Assembly (NCBI GenBank): GCA_964641415.1
Contig: CAZXMW010000001.1
Location: forward strand, 1-64,000
Direction: 5' to 3'
Origin: JAHECW01 sp964641415
Lineage (GTDB): Bacteria; Acidobacteriota; Thermoanaerobaculia; Thermoanaerobaculales; Sulfomarinibacteraceae
Length of the DNA stretch: 64,000 nt
The notes under the pieces were generated by a model that was not told the origin of the DNA, did not search any database, and saw nothing but the letters and a program-made list of their open reading frames with translations. Numbering within the stretch: the stretch's first letter is position 1; every line of letters starts with the position of its first letter. Below are positions 53,420-61,558 of the stretch, one piece after another. A program made the translations under genes and the position numbers.

Positions 53420-54034
53420 GTGGGACCAGCCGACGCCATTCCGACCGCCGCCGAGTTTCCGTTGTCGACCGAGGTCGAGGTGCGCTTCGTCGACGTCGAC
53501 GCCATGGGCCACGTCAACAACGCGAACTATGCCACCTTCTTCGAGGAGGCGAGGGTGGCCTACTTTCGGGAGGCGTACCCGGAGGAGTTCTCGGACCGAC
53601 AGCTCGAGACCACCTTCCCGTTCATCCTGCTCGATCTGTACTGCCGCTACCTCTCTCCGGTCCGGATGGGCGAGCGGCTCCGGGTGAGCATCCGGCTGGC
53701 ACGGATGGGCGGCAAGAGCTTCGACTTCGAGTACCTCATCACTTCGCGTACCGACGGGCGGGCGGTGGCAACCGGCCGGACGACCCAGGTCTACTTCAAC
53801 TATGCCGAGGACCGGACGGAGCCTGTCCCGGACCCTCTCCGGAAAGCCTTCGCCCGCATCGAGGGCGGGGTCGACGGGGCGACCTCACCGTCGTCCGGAG
53901 AGTCGAGGTCGGGAGGAACCGATGGCGACGAAGCGCTCGACGCGGGCCGTCGGATCGACCGACGTCCGGAGGTCTGCATGGTCCGAACAGGCGATGACGG
54001 CGGGTGGGCCTGGAAGCGGATTGGAAACGGCTGA
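53420..54034 (+). CDS. acyl-CoA thioesterase (4HBT hotdog fold)
   Basis: 204 residues, of which the first 150 are a hotdog thioesterase: VRFVDVDAMGHVNNANY (about 21-37) holds the catalytic Asp, followed by FPFILLDLYCRYLSPVRMGERL and GRTTQVYFNYAEDR. It hydrolyses acyl-CoA or acyl-ACP thioesters. AGGAGGAG precedes the GTG. The last 50 residues are unlike the family and overlap the next gene by 113 bases, so the original stop may have been lost. 53138-53419 upstream has a TATTGT box and a possible 29-codon frame at 53298, but no supported gene. Confidence 0.83.
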   Translation: MGPADAIPTAAEFPLSTEVEVRFVDVDAMGHVNNANYATFFEEARVAYFREAYPEEFSDRQLETTFPFILLDLYCRYLSPVRMGERLRVSIRLARMGGKSFDFEYLITSRTDGRAVATGRTTQVYFNYAEDRTEPVPDPLRKAFARIEGGVDGATSPSSGESRSGGTDGDEALDAGRRIDRRPEVCMVRTGDDGGWAWKRIGNG

Positions 54035-54266
54035 CGAGGATTGGGTTCGGACGATCGAGGCGGTCCGCCGGCCGCTCGGGGATGTCGTCTCGCGCGAGCT
54101 GAGGTCGGCCGACTTCACGACGACCCTGCCCGGGGCGCCCGACGGCGAGTACGTCGTCGTCCAGCTCGCCACCGAGTTCGAGAACAAGGCGTCCGCGGTC
54201 GAGACCGTGACCCCGATGAAGGACCCGGACGGCGTCTGGCGCGTGTCGGGGTACTTCATCAGGTAG
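53922..54266 (+). CDS. DUF4019 family protein
   Basis: 114 residues. The C-terminal part (WVRTIEAVRRPLGDVVSREL, then LPGAPDGEYVVVQLATEFEN and ETVTPMKDPDGVWRVSGYFI) is the DUF4019 pattern. Family members are usually exported, but no signal peptide is present here, and the N-terminal 30 residues look unlike the family. GGGAGG lies before the ATG at 53922, within the thioesterase gene. The protein may be N-terminally truncated or use the ATG at 53994. Its function is unknown. Confidence 0.68.
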   Translation: MATKRSTRAVGSTDVRRSAWSEQAMTAGGPGSGLETADEDWVRTIEAVRRPLGDVVSRELRSADFTTTLPGAPDGEYVVVQLATEFENKASAVETVTPMKDPDGVWRVSGYFIR

Positions 54267-54299
54267 TCGAGCCGGGCTCCTCGAGCCCGGTGCCGACTA
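54264..54299. terminator. shared stem-loop between convergent genes
   Basis: CCGGGCTC, loop CTC and GAGCCCGG form a perfect stem, extended outside by TAGTCG and CGACTA. It includes the DUF4019 stop codon and touches the end of the facing gene. There is no T-run on either side, so a bidirectional terminator is plausible but not proven. Confidence 0.5.
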
Positions 54300-54764
54300 C
54301 GAGCTCGGTTGGGCCTTTTCCTCGGCCTTCTCGAGCTGCTCGAGCTGCTCGAGCCGCTCTCGTGCGGCCCGCTTTCCGACACCGCGAACCGCCGCCCAGG
54401 CGGTGAGCAGTTCCGCTCGCGGTCTCGACTTGCCGGCCTCCCAGCTGTAGATGGTCTGGCCCGAGACTCCGACCAAGCGGCCGTAGTCCTCGGCCGACAG
54501 GCCGAGTCGTGTCCGGTCGGCCTTGACCCAACGGGGGGAGAAGCGCGGCGCCGTGTCCGGGGTGGGCTCCTGGGCGCGCTTCGTCGAGGCTTGTTTCTCC
54601 AGGCGTTTGAGCGTCTTCTCCAGGCCGGCCATCTCGCGCCGTAGCTGGGCCAGTCGCGATCGCAGCTCCGTTTGTGCCGTCTTGATGGGTTCGATCTGTT
54701 GGCGAAACTCCTTGCGAGCGAGACGGGTGATCTCTTGACGCAAGACTGCAGCGACATCAGGCAT
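54297..54764 (-). CDS. XRE-type helix-turn-helix protein with N-terminal coiled coil
   Basis: 155 residues. Residues 1-65 are an alternating charged helix (QQIEPIKTAQTELRSRLAQL, then RREMAGLEKTLKRLEKQ) predicted to form a coiled coil. Residues about 80-125 are a Cro/C1-type DNA-binding domain (LGLSAEDYGRLVGVSGQTIY, then SWEAGKSRPR). The tail is again helical and rich in Glu, Leu and Gln. GGAGG stands 6 bases before the ATG at 54764; a longer reading to 54794 is unsupported. It is probably a DNA-binding regulator that dimerises through its coiled coils. Targets are unknown. Confidence 0.82.
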   Translation of the reverse strand: MPDVAAVLRQEITRLARKEFRQQIEPIKTAQTELRSRLAQLRREMAGLEKTLKRLEKQASTKRAQEPTPDTAPRFSPRWVKADRTRLGLSAEDYGRLVGVSGQTIYSWEAGKSRPRAELLTAWAAVRGVGKRAARERLEQLEQLEKAEEKAQPSS

Positions 54765-54874
54765 AACTTCCTCCAGATGCAGAGATTCTACCACTAATCC
54801 GGGGCGAGCTGTCCGATCCGTATTTCAACCGAGTTTTTCCGGTGTCTTCTATTGATCGTCGGACGAGCCGTCAG

Positions 54875-54932
54875 CAACGCGTTGATGTTGACCGTTGGCG
54901 GGGAATCACATTGGTGCGAAAGGGGGGACTCG
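54875..54932. repeat. direct repeat of the tRNA-Leu 3' end, copy A (58 bp)
   Basis: Identical to 55044-55098, and also matches the first three bases after the N gap (TCG). It contains the reverse complement of the last 21 nt of the tRNA-Leu gene, including CCA, plus 37 bases of its 3' flank. It lies 169 bp from the functional copy, so it is a displaced partial tRNA. Confidence 0.85.
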
Positions 54933-55015
54933 GCCGCGCCGCCGGCATCGGGGATGGACGCGAACGGGCGACGAAGGCGGCCGTTGGACGGCCATCCGAT
55001 GGTGGTGGTGCGGGG

Positions 55016-55034
55016 ACGTGCGCAGCGCGCACGT
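55016..55034. other. perfect hairpin between the two tRNA-end repeats
   Basis: ACGTGCGC, loop AGC and GCGCACGT. Together with GGCCGT-TGG-ACGGCC at about 54982-54996, it makes the 111-base spacer between the direct repeats strongly structured. No gene is present. Confidence 0.45.
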
Positions 55035-55043
55035 TCAACCCCT

Positions 55044-55098
55044 CAACGCGTTGATGTTGACCGTTGGCGGGGAATCACATTGGTGCGAAAGGGGGGAC
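55044..55098. repeat. direct repeat of the tRNA-Leu 3' end, copy B (at the assembly gap)
   Basis: Second copy; 55081-55098 is the true 3' end of the tRNA-Leu gene on the minus strand. The copy runs directly into the N run. Confidence 0.88.
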
Positions 55099-55267
55099 NN
55101 NNNNNNNNNNNNNNNNNNNNNNNNNNNNNNNNNNNNNNNNNNNNNNNNNNNNNNNNNNNNNNNNNNNNNNNNNNNNNNNNNNNNNNNNNNNNNNNNNNTC
55201 GAACCCCCATGTGCATAAGCACACTAGATCCTGAATCTAGCGCGTCTACCAATTCCGCCACTTTCGC
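55081..55267 (-). tRNA. tRNA-Leu (CAG), interrupted by an artificial gap
   Basis: On the minus strand the 5' part starts GCGAAAGTGGCGGAATTGG at 55267, has anticodon loop TTCAGGA (anticodon CAG, complement of 55231-55233), a long variable arm, and GGGGGTTCGA up to the gap. The 3' part GTCCCCCCTTTCGCACCA follows at 55098-55081. Acceptor arms GCGAAAG and CTTTCGC pair perfectly and CCA is encoded. Without the 100 N the two parts total 87 nt, the normal size for this long-arm tRNA. It decodes CUG. Confidence 0.93.
55099..55198. other. assembly gap (100 N)
   Basis: Exactly 100 N, the default scaffold spacer. The flanks are adjacent inside one tRNA gene, so the real distance is zero or one or more repeat periods rather than 100. 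Confidence 0.9.
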
Positions 55268-55287
55268 ACCTGACGGATCGAGTGGTG

Positions 55288-55316
55288 ATACTAGGTCCGA
55301 CACGGCTGGGTGTCAA
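55288..55316 (-). promoter_or_regulatory. promoter of tRNA-Leu
   Basis: On the minus strand TTGACA, exactly 17 bases, then TAGTAT, ending 20 bases before the tRNA 5' end. It is nearly consensus, as expected for a stable RNA gene. Confidence 0.85.
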
Positions 55317-55459
55317 GCGTGGCTTGGGTCGGCGGGGATGGGATGGCGGCGTTTCGCAGCGTCCGGCCCCGAAACCGAATTGCCGAAGGGCCCCGAATGC
55401 GTTGGATTTCGACACCGGGCGAGCTGAGCATCGGTGACCGGCGCAAGACGGTCGTACCT

Positions 55460-55465
55460 TATAAT
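55460..55465 (+). promoter_or_regulatory. consensus -10 box (TATAAT) ahead of the GTPase/kinase gene
   Basis: A perfect TATAAT in GC-rich DNA, 84 bases before the GTG at 55549. A -35 is not clear; GTGACC lies 20 bases upstream. Confidence 0.5.
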
Positions 55466-55548
55466 CGAGCTGGCGGCGATCTGACGATCCCGTTCGGCGA
55501 CCCGAAGACATTCGTGGGAGCTGGCTTGAAGAAGCCGGAGGGCAGCGC

Positions 55549-57729
55549 GTGGTCCAGTTCGACAACCAGCGTCGGCAGATCCGGATCAAGGTCGTGTACT
55601 ACGGCCCGGCGTTGGGTGGCAAGACGACCTCGCTGCAGTACATCCACAGCGTCGTCGACCGGGACCGGCGCACGAAGCTCTACTCCATCAATACCGCCAA
55701 TGATCGCACCATCTTCTTCGACCTCATGGCGGTGACCTTGGGCAGGGTTCGAGGCCACGAGCTTGCCATGCAGCTGTGCACGGTGCCCGGACAGGTGCAG
55801 TACAACGCGACGCGACGCGCGGTGCTGTCGGGAGTCGATGCGGTGGTCTTCATTGCCGACGCCCGGATCGACCAGCGGCAGGCCAACATCGACTCGCGTC
55901 GCAACCTGGACCAGAATCTGAAGATGAACGGCGTCGACCCTGCGACGATTCCGGTGGTCTACCAGCTCAACAAGCAGGACCTCGACCATTTGATCCCGGG
56001 CGAGGAGCTCGAGAGTGACCTCAAGGTCGGCGACGACCCGGTCTTCCTCACCGTGGCCACCACCGGTGTCGAGGTCATGGAGGCATTCGCCGCGGTCACC
56101 GATCGGGTCCTGGAGGCGGTCGCATTGAAGCTCGGGTTGGGCGAGAGCCCTCAGGCCGTGCGACGGCTCCAGGAAAGCGCACGCAGCTCGCTGGCGCCGT
56201 TCATGAAACGCCAACGCGATGCGGCGCCGAGCTTCCCCGTCGACGAGCCGTCGGTGGTTCGGACCCGGATGACGGATGCCGACTGGCCGTTGCAGCAGGA
56301 CGACCTGGTCCGCCAGGCGGTTGAAGCGAACCTCGCCCTCACCGACCTCAACGCCGGCCTCGACAGTCTCGGCCGGCAGCTCGAACGCAAGGTCGACGTC
56401 CTCGAGACCGTCGCCGATTTCGGCAGTCACCTCGGCGCTGCACAGGACCCGTCGGCGATCCTCGCAGACCTTGTGTCGTCGGCGTGCTCCCTGATGCGCG
56501 CGGAAGGCGGGGCGGTGCTCCTGCTCGACAATCGCGCGCTCGTTCCGAGCTGCCTGCACGGATTGACTCGGGATCCCCTGCTGTCGACCTCCTCGACCGT
56601 CGGGGTCACGCTCGCGTTCGAAGCCGTGGAGGCCAAGCAGCCCATGCTCATCGCGCGCGACGCCTCGATTCTCGAACCGGGGGAGTTCGAGTACGCGGTC
56701 GAGGAGGCCGGTTTCACGTCTGCTGTCGTCGCGCCGCTGGTCGCGCGAGACGAGGTGCTCGGCCTGCTCACGCTCTACGCTGGGGGAGAAAGGCTGCCGT
56801 TCCAGGAGGACGACCTGCGGCTCGCCGTCGCCATGGCCTCGAGCGCCGGTCTGGCGTGGGCGAACGTGCGCAGTTGGCTTCGTCTCGAGGATCTGAACGC
56901 GGAGCTTGAAGGCCAGGTCGGCGAGCGTACGGTCGAGCTCAAGAAGAGTCTCGACGAGGTCCGGCAGCTCAACGCGGAGCTTCGCGACCAGCACCTCCTG
57001 CTGCAGCGGGCGTACCGCGACCTCGAGGAGGTCGATCGCCTCAAGCACGAGCTCCTGACCAGAATCTCCCACGAGCTTCGAACCCCCGTGACCTCCCTGC
57101 GCTCGGCGGCGACCATCCTCGAGCGCTACCCGGAGATGTCGCCCGAGGAGAGCTCGCGATTCGTGACCATCATCAAGGACGGCACCCGGCGTCTGGCCGA
57201 GGTGATCGACGGTGTGGTCCAAGCCTCGAGTCTCGCCGCCTCCGCGGCGCCGCCGGACAAGACCGAAGTGGAGCTGCGGGCGCTGGTCAAACGTGCGCTG
57301 GCGCCGTTGAAGAGCTTCGCGGAGACGCGGAAGATCGCGATTCGGATTCAGTCGCATGGAGGTGTTTCGACCATTCGATGCGACCTCGAGTCGATGGCGG
57401 CGGCGTTGCGGGCGATGGTCAAGAATGCGGTGTCGTTCAGCTCGGAGGGCGCCACGGTCGATGTGTCCGTCCGCCACGAGACGGTCGACGGGCGCCGCTT
57501 CGTCAGAATCACGGTTCGGGACAGCGGCCCGGGCATCCCGGCGGAGGACCTACCGCGGGTCTTCGACGCGTTCTGGCAGGGCGGAGACCTGATGACCGAC
57601 AAACCGAGCGGCGTCGGGTTGGGCCTCACCATCTCCCAGCGGGTGGCGGAGACGCACGGTGGCCGCCTGGATCTGACGAGCCGCGTCGGGAAGGGTACGG
57701 ATGCGTCGCTCTCGATCCCTGACGAGTAG
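55549..57729 (+). CDS. MglA-like GTPase fused to GAF and histidine kinase domains
   Basis: 726 residues. Residues 1-190 are a small Ras-like GTPase of the MglA type: P-loop GPALGGKTT (19-27), TVPGQVQYNATRR in switch II and NKQD (141-144) for guanine. A GAF-like domain follows (about 290-450), then a coiled-coil linker (about 440-500). The histidine kinase has His508 (ISHELRTPVTS), an N-box (MVKNAVSFS), DSGPGIP and GVGLGLTIS. MglA controls polarity and type IV pili in gliding bacteria; here GTP state may directly set kinase output. GGAGGG precedes the GTG. The next gene is a pilus assembly ATPase, which fits a motility role. Confidence 0.88.
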   Translation: MVQFDNQRRQIRIKVVYYGPALGGKTTSLQYIHSVVDRDRRTKLYSINTANDRTIFFDLMAVTLGRVRGHELAMQLCTVPGQVQYNATRRAVLSGVDAVVFIADARIDQRQANIDSRRNLDQNLKMNGVDPATIPVVYQLNKQDLDHLIPGEELESDLKVGDDPVFLTVATTGVEVMEAFAAVTDRVLEAVALKLGLGESPQAVRRLQESARSSLAPFMKRQRDAAPSFPVDEPSVVRTRMTDADWPLQQDDLVRQAVEANLALTDLNAGLDSLGRQLERKVDVLETVADFGSHLGAAQDPSAILADLVSSACSLMRAEGGAVLLLDNRALVPSCLHGLTRDPLLSTSSTVGVTLAFEAVEAKQPMLIARDASILEPGEFEYAVEEAGFTSAVVAPLVARDEVLGLLTLYAGGERLPFQEDDLRLAVAMASSAGLAWANVRSWLRLEDLNAELEGQVGERTVELKKSLDEVRQLNAELRDQHLLLQRAYRDLEEVDRLKHELLTRISHELRTPVTSLRSAATILERYPEMSPEESSRFVTIIKDGTRRLAEVIDGVVQASSLAASAAPPDKTEVELRALVKRALAPLKSFAETRKIAIRIQSHGGVSTIRCDLESMAAALRAMVKNAVSFSSEGATVDVSVRHETVDGRRFVRITVRDSGPGIPAEDLPRVFDAFWQGGDLMTDKPSGVGLGLTISQRVAETHGGRLDLTSRVGKGTDASLSIPDE

Positions 57730-57867
57730 TGTCCGAGCCACGGATGAGCCGCGGCCCGACATCCCGGTCGCCGTCGGCGAGATCGAGAAGGGGATCTCAG
57801 GCTGCGGCCGGGTCGTTGCGAGAGCTATGATGCTGTTGACCGAGTCCACAGCAGGGGGCAGTGGGTG

Positions 57868-59631
57868 ATGCGACACAAGCCGTCCTCGATCGCCGCGCCG
57901 GAGCGGCTGACCGACGCGCTGCTTGCCCGCGGTATGGTCTCGGAAGAGGCGGTTCGTCGCGCCGTTGCCCGACAGCGAACCGGGGGCGGTTACCTCGGTG
58001 AGATCCTGGTCGCCCAGGGGGTGCTCGACCCGGGCTCTCTGCGAGCGGTGCTCTCGGAGCTGCTCGATGTTCCCGCCGTCGATCTCCGCGTCGCCGAGGG
58101 CGACCCGCTGGTCCTCGAGCTGATCCCCAAGGCGAGAGCGTTCGAGCTTCAGGCGCTCGCCCTGTTCAAGGTCGAAAACGAGCTCACGGTTGCCATGGCC
58201 GACCCGGATAATCTCCGCAAGCTCGACGAGCTGAGCTTTCTCACCGGTCACAAGATTCTGCCTGTGCTGGCGCTGAGCACCGAGATCATGAGCCGGCTGG
58301 CCGAGCTCTACGGCGATTTCGATCCCGACGAGGACGACGATTCGGTGCGCTTCGAGACCCCCTCCGGCGAGGTCATCGACGACACGCACGATGTCGAAGA
58401 AATCTCCATCGAGAGCCCCCTCGTTCGGCTCGTCAACCTGGTCATTGCGCGTGCGATCCAGCAGGAGGCGTCGGACATCCACTTCGAGCCCCAGGAAGGC
58501 AAGATGCTCGTCAGGTACCGGATCGACGGCCGCCTCCAGCTCAAGTCCTACCGGATCCCGGCCAATGCGGCGCCGGCGATGCTCTCGAGGATCAAGATTC
58601 TCGCCCAGTGCGACATCTCGGAAAAGCGGGTGCCCCAGGACGGGAAGGTCAGGGTCCGGTACCGGAACCGCCGGGTGGATGCCCGCGTGTCCACCTTCCC
58701 GACCCTGTTCGGCGAGAAGATCGTGATGCGGCTGCTCGACAAGGACCGCCAGCTGTTCACCATCGACACCATCGCCATGTCGGAGGAGGTGCTCGATCGC
58801 TGGAAGGGGCTGCTGCGGCGTCGGGAGGGCATTATCCTGGTGACCGGTCCGACCGGATCGGGCAAGTCGTCGACGCTGTACGCGACCCTGCGCCACATCA
58901 GTCGGCCCGAGGTCAACATCGTGACCCTCGAGGACCCGGTCGAGTACGAGCTGGCCGGCATCGCCCAGGGGCAGGTCAACGAGCGTGCCGGTTTCACCTT
59001 TGCGTCGGGATTGCGGTCGATTCTCAGGCAGGACCCCGACATCATCCTGGTCGGCGAGATCCGGGATGCCGAGACCGCCCGCATCGCCGTCCAGGCGGCC
59101 CTGACCGGTCACCTCGTGCTGTCGACGCTGCACACCAACAACGCGCCGTCGACGGTGACCCGACTGGTGGACATCGGCGTGCCGCGGTACCTGGTCGCCG
59201 CGAGCCTGCTCGGAGTGCTCGCCCAGCGCCTCGTCCGGCGGGTCTGTCCGGAGTGCGTCGGCCCCGCAGAGCCGTCCGCAGAGGAGGCGGCATATCTCCG
59301 GCCCTGGCTCGACCGGGGAGTGCCGTTCACTGAAGGCGTGGGGTGCCAGAGCTGCTCCGGAGCGGGCTACCGGGGTCGGGTCGGCGTTCACGAGCTGCTG
59401 GTGGTCGGCGACGCCGTCGAGAGCCGGATCGCCAAGGGAGAGGACGAAGCCTCGATCGCATCGGAAGGTGCCAACTCCGGCTACCGACGGTTATGGTGGG
59501 ACGGCCTCGAGAAGGTCCGCCAGGGCGTGACCACCCTTCGCGAACTGGCGAGCTCCATCGCTCCCGACGACAGCTCCGAGCTCAATCGAGCGCCGACGTC
59601 CGGTCCGGATACACGTCGAACACCCGGGTGA
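57868..59631 (+). CDS. type IV pilus / type II secretion assembly ATPase (PilB/GspE family)
   Basis: 587 residues. A MshEN-type domain (about 10-150) precedes the secretion ATPase core. Walker A is GPTGSGKSS with Lys333, Walker B is PDIILVGEIRDAETA, and STLHTNNAPSTVTRL is the His box. Cys pairs CPEC and CQSC around 450-492 bind zinc as in PilB and GspE. It hexamerises at the inner membrane and drives pilin or pseudopilin polymerisation. The C-terminal 70 residues are a low-similarity extension. The GTG directly before the ATG is an alternative start. Its end overlaps the facing STAS gene by 50 bases. Confidence 0.9.
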   Translation: MRHKPSSIAAPERLTDALLARGMVSEEAVRRAVARQRTGGGYLGEILVAQGVLDPGSLRAVLSELLDVPAVDLRVAEGDPLVLELIPKARAFELQALALFKVENELTVAMADPDNLRKLDELSFLTGHKILPVLALSTEIMSRLAELYGDFDPDEDDDSVRFETPSGEVIDDTHDVEEISIESPLVRLVNLVIARAIQQEASDIHFEPQEGKMLVRYRIDGRLQLKSYRIPANAAPAMLSRIKILAQCDISEKRVPQDGKVRVRYRNRRVDARVSTFPTLFGEKIVMRLLDKDRQLFTIDTIAMSEEVLDRWKGLLRRREGIILVTGPTGSGKSSTLYATLRHISRPEVNIVTLEDPVEYELAGIAQGQVNERAGFTFASGLRSILRQDPDIILVGEIRDAETARIAVQAALTGHLVLSTLHTNNAPSTVTRLVDIGVPRYLVAASLLGVLAQRLVRRVCPECVGPAEPSAEEAAYLRPWLDRGVPFTEGVGCQSCSGAGYRGRVGVHELLVVGDAVESRIAKGEDEASIASEGANSGYRRLWWDGLEKVRQGVTTLRELASSIAPDDSSELNRAPTSGPDTRRTPG

Positions 59632-59905
59632 GGCGAGTGAGTTCGAGAATCTGCTGGAGCTGCGGACTGAGGCCGCAGAGCCGGACGTCGCCGCCGACGG
59701 CCCGCGCCGTCTTCATGGCCGTGACCAGGACGCCGAGGGCGGACGAGTCGAGGAAGGTGACATTCGACAGGTCGACGATGAGAGACCGGTCTCCGGTGTC
59801 GATCAGGTTCCTGATGAAATCCTTGGCCTGCGGGGCGCTGCCAGGATTGATATCCTTGGTGGGTGTCACGATCTTGTGCTTCCCGTGCGATTCGACGTCG
59901 AACAT
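59582..59905 (-). CDS. STAS-domain anti-sigma-factor antagonist-like protein
   Basis: 107 residues, a single STAS domain: IVTPTKDINPGSAPQAKDFI, then SLIVDLSNVTFLDSSALGVL with the phosphorylatable Ser in LDSSALG, and LTRVFDVYPDRTSAL at the end. Such proteins are switched by serine phosphorylation. GGGAGG precedes the ATG. The gene is divergent from a SpoIIE-type phosphatase that could dephosphorylate it. No cognate serine kinase is in view, so the partner switch is incomplete here. Its 3' end overlaps the PilB gene. Confidence 0.88.
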   Translation of the reverse strand: MFDVESHGKHKIVTPTKDINPGSAPQAKDFIRNLIDTGDRSLIVDLSNVTFLDSSALGVLVTAMKTARAVGGDVRLCGLSPQLQQILELTRLTRVFDVYPDRTSALD

Positions 59906-60034
59906 GACCGCCTCCCGTCGTTCCGGCGCGACCGGCCCGCCGACTTCAATCATACCGCCGCCGGAAATCGATCGTCGCGACCGGGGGCAACTGCTGCCGA
60001 GCCCGGCGCCGGGCCCGGCGCCGAGGATGGCGCC

Positions 60035-61558
60035 GTGACCGGTCCGACGCCCCCGGACTGGCTGGACCGGCCCGGTATGCAGGCCTGGGCTGACGGGATG
60101 GCGGCGGCCACCAGGCGGCTGGTGCGGATCCTCGGCGAGGGCGACGCCGAGCTGATCTCGTCCGGCGTCGGCGAGGGAGAGGCTTCCCGATTTCCGCTCG
60201 AGGTCAACGGTCGGGTCGTGGGCATTTTGGAGCTGTGTCCGCCGGTCGAGGCTCACGACCAGAAAGCGCAGGTGATCAAGGCCATTCAGACCTTCCGTTC
60301 GCTGGCGGAGGTTCGCAACAGTATGTCCGACCTGGTCCGGACCACCGCCCGTCAGTGGCGCGAGCTTTCCCTGCTGTACCGGTCGTCGGACCTTCTTCGG
60401 GTCGACCAGGGTCGGGACACGCTGGCGGCGAACCTCCTTCAGCAGGCGGCCCGCGCGCTGCGAGGGGAGCTCGGTCTGGTCCGTTACGAGGACGAGCAGC
60501 GGCGCCCGGTTGACATCAGCTCCGGCAGCGGCTCGGAGGCTCTCGCCGAGGTCGCCGAATGGGGCGCCACCCTCGACGAGGGCGTCATGGCAACCGAGCC
60601 GGCGGAGCTGGAACGGCTCGGTTTTTCGGGCCGCCCGCCCGAGGGCTCGATTCTCGTCGTTCCGCTGCGCTGCCGCGGTCACGCTTTCGGCGCCATGGTC
60701 CAGGTCGTGGCCTTGAATCGGCGGATATCGGCGGAGGATCTCAAGCTGGCATCGCTGCTCGCCAATCAGGCGGGCCGGGCCTTCGACAATCTTCAGCTCG
60801 TCGACCGTGCCCGCGATGTCGAGCGGCTCAAGCGCGAGCTCGAGCTGGCGGCGGAGATTCAGGCCTCCATCCTCCCGCCGGGCGACGTGGAGCTGGATTG
60901 GCTCGACTTCGCCGGGATCTGCGTGCCGGCCAAGGAGGTAGGGGGCGATGCCTTCCTGTTTGACGGGCACCGCGGACACACCGTGCTCGCCGGTGTCGCC
61001 GACGTCTGCGGCCACGGCGTGTCGTCGGCGTTGCTGGCGAATACGTTTGCGACTTCGATCGCGGTTCTGTCGGCGGTCCACGACCATCCCGGGCGCCTGC
61101 TCGCCCTGACCAACGACGTACTCGAGCAGAGGGTCGGATCGACCGGGCTGTTCGTGACCGCGGCGCTGGTCCGGATCCGAACGGACGGTGAGCTGACCGT
61201 CGCCAGCGCCGGTCACCCCGAAATTCTGGTCGCCTCGGATCTCGGGGCGGTGACCCGGGTCCAGTGCGGCGACCTTCCGCTCGGGATCTTCCCGGGTTCG
61301 ACCTATCAGGAGGCCGGGCTGACGATCGAAACCGGGGCGACGGTTGTCGTCTACAGCGACGGCGTCACCGAAACCAGGGGGGCCGACAACGAGATGTACG
61401 GCGTCGATCGGCTCGTCGGATTGCTCGAGATCGAGGCGGGACGAGGAGCGTCGTGTGCCGAGATCCGGGGCGCGATCCTCGAGGATGTGCGATCCTACCG
61501 CGAGCAGCCAGAGCAGGACGACGACGTCACCGTGGTCGTCCTCCGGAGAACGAAATGA
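60035..61558 (+). CDS. GAF-domain SpoIIE/RsbU-type serine phosphatase
   Basis: 507 residues. A region with a predicted helix and GAF-like fold (about 120-265, LGLVRYEDEQRRPVDISSG) is followed by a coiled coil (RARDVERLKRELELAAEIQA) and a PP2C-type phosphatase domain: ILPPGDVELDWLDFAGICVP, EVGGDAFLF (metal Asp), GVADVCGHGVSSALL, VASAGHPEILV, YSDGVTE and QDDDVTVVVLR. It probably dephosphorylates the STAS protein encoded divergently. The start is uncertain: the frame is open to 59876, but that part is Pro/Gly-rich and overlaps the divergent promoter; I use the GTG at 60035. The next gene overlaps its stop by ATGA. Confidence 0.85.
   Translation: MTGPTPPDWLDRPGMQAWADGMAAATRRLVRILGEGDAELISSGVGEGEASRFPLEVNGRVVGILELCPPVEAHDQKAQVIKAIQTFRSLAEVRNSMSDLVRTTARQWRELSLLYRSSDLLRVDQGRDTLAANLLQQAARALRGELGLVRYEDEQRRPVDISSGSGSEALAEVAEWGATLDEGVMATEPAELERLGFSGRPPEGSILVVPLRCRGHAFGAMVQVVALNRRISAEDLKLASLLANQAGRAFDNLQLVDRARDVERLKRELELAAEIQASILPPGDVELDWLDFAGICVPAKEVGGDAFLFDGHRGHTVLAGVADVCGHGVSSALLANTFATSIAVLSAVHDHPGRLLALTNDVLEQRVGSTGLFVTAALVRIRTDGELTVASAGHPEILVASDLGAVTRVQCGDLPLGIFPGSTYQEAGLTIETGATVVVYSDGVTETRGADNEMYGVDRLVGLLEIEAGRGASCAEIRGAILEDVRSYREQPEQDDDVTVVVLRRTK

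Noticed and set aside
54875..55098. CRISPR-like pair of repeats
   Set aside because: Only two copies, 58 bp long, 111-bp spacer, and the repeat is the 3' end of a tRNA gene. No cas gene in the window.
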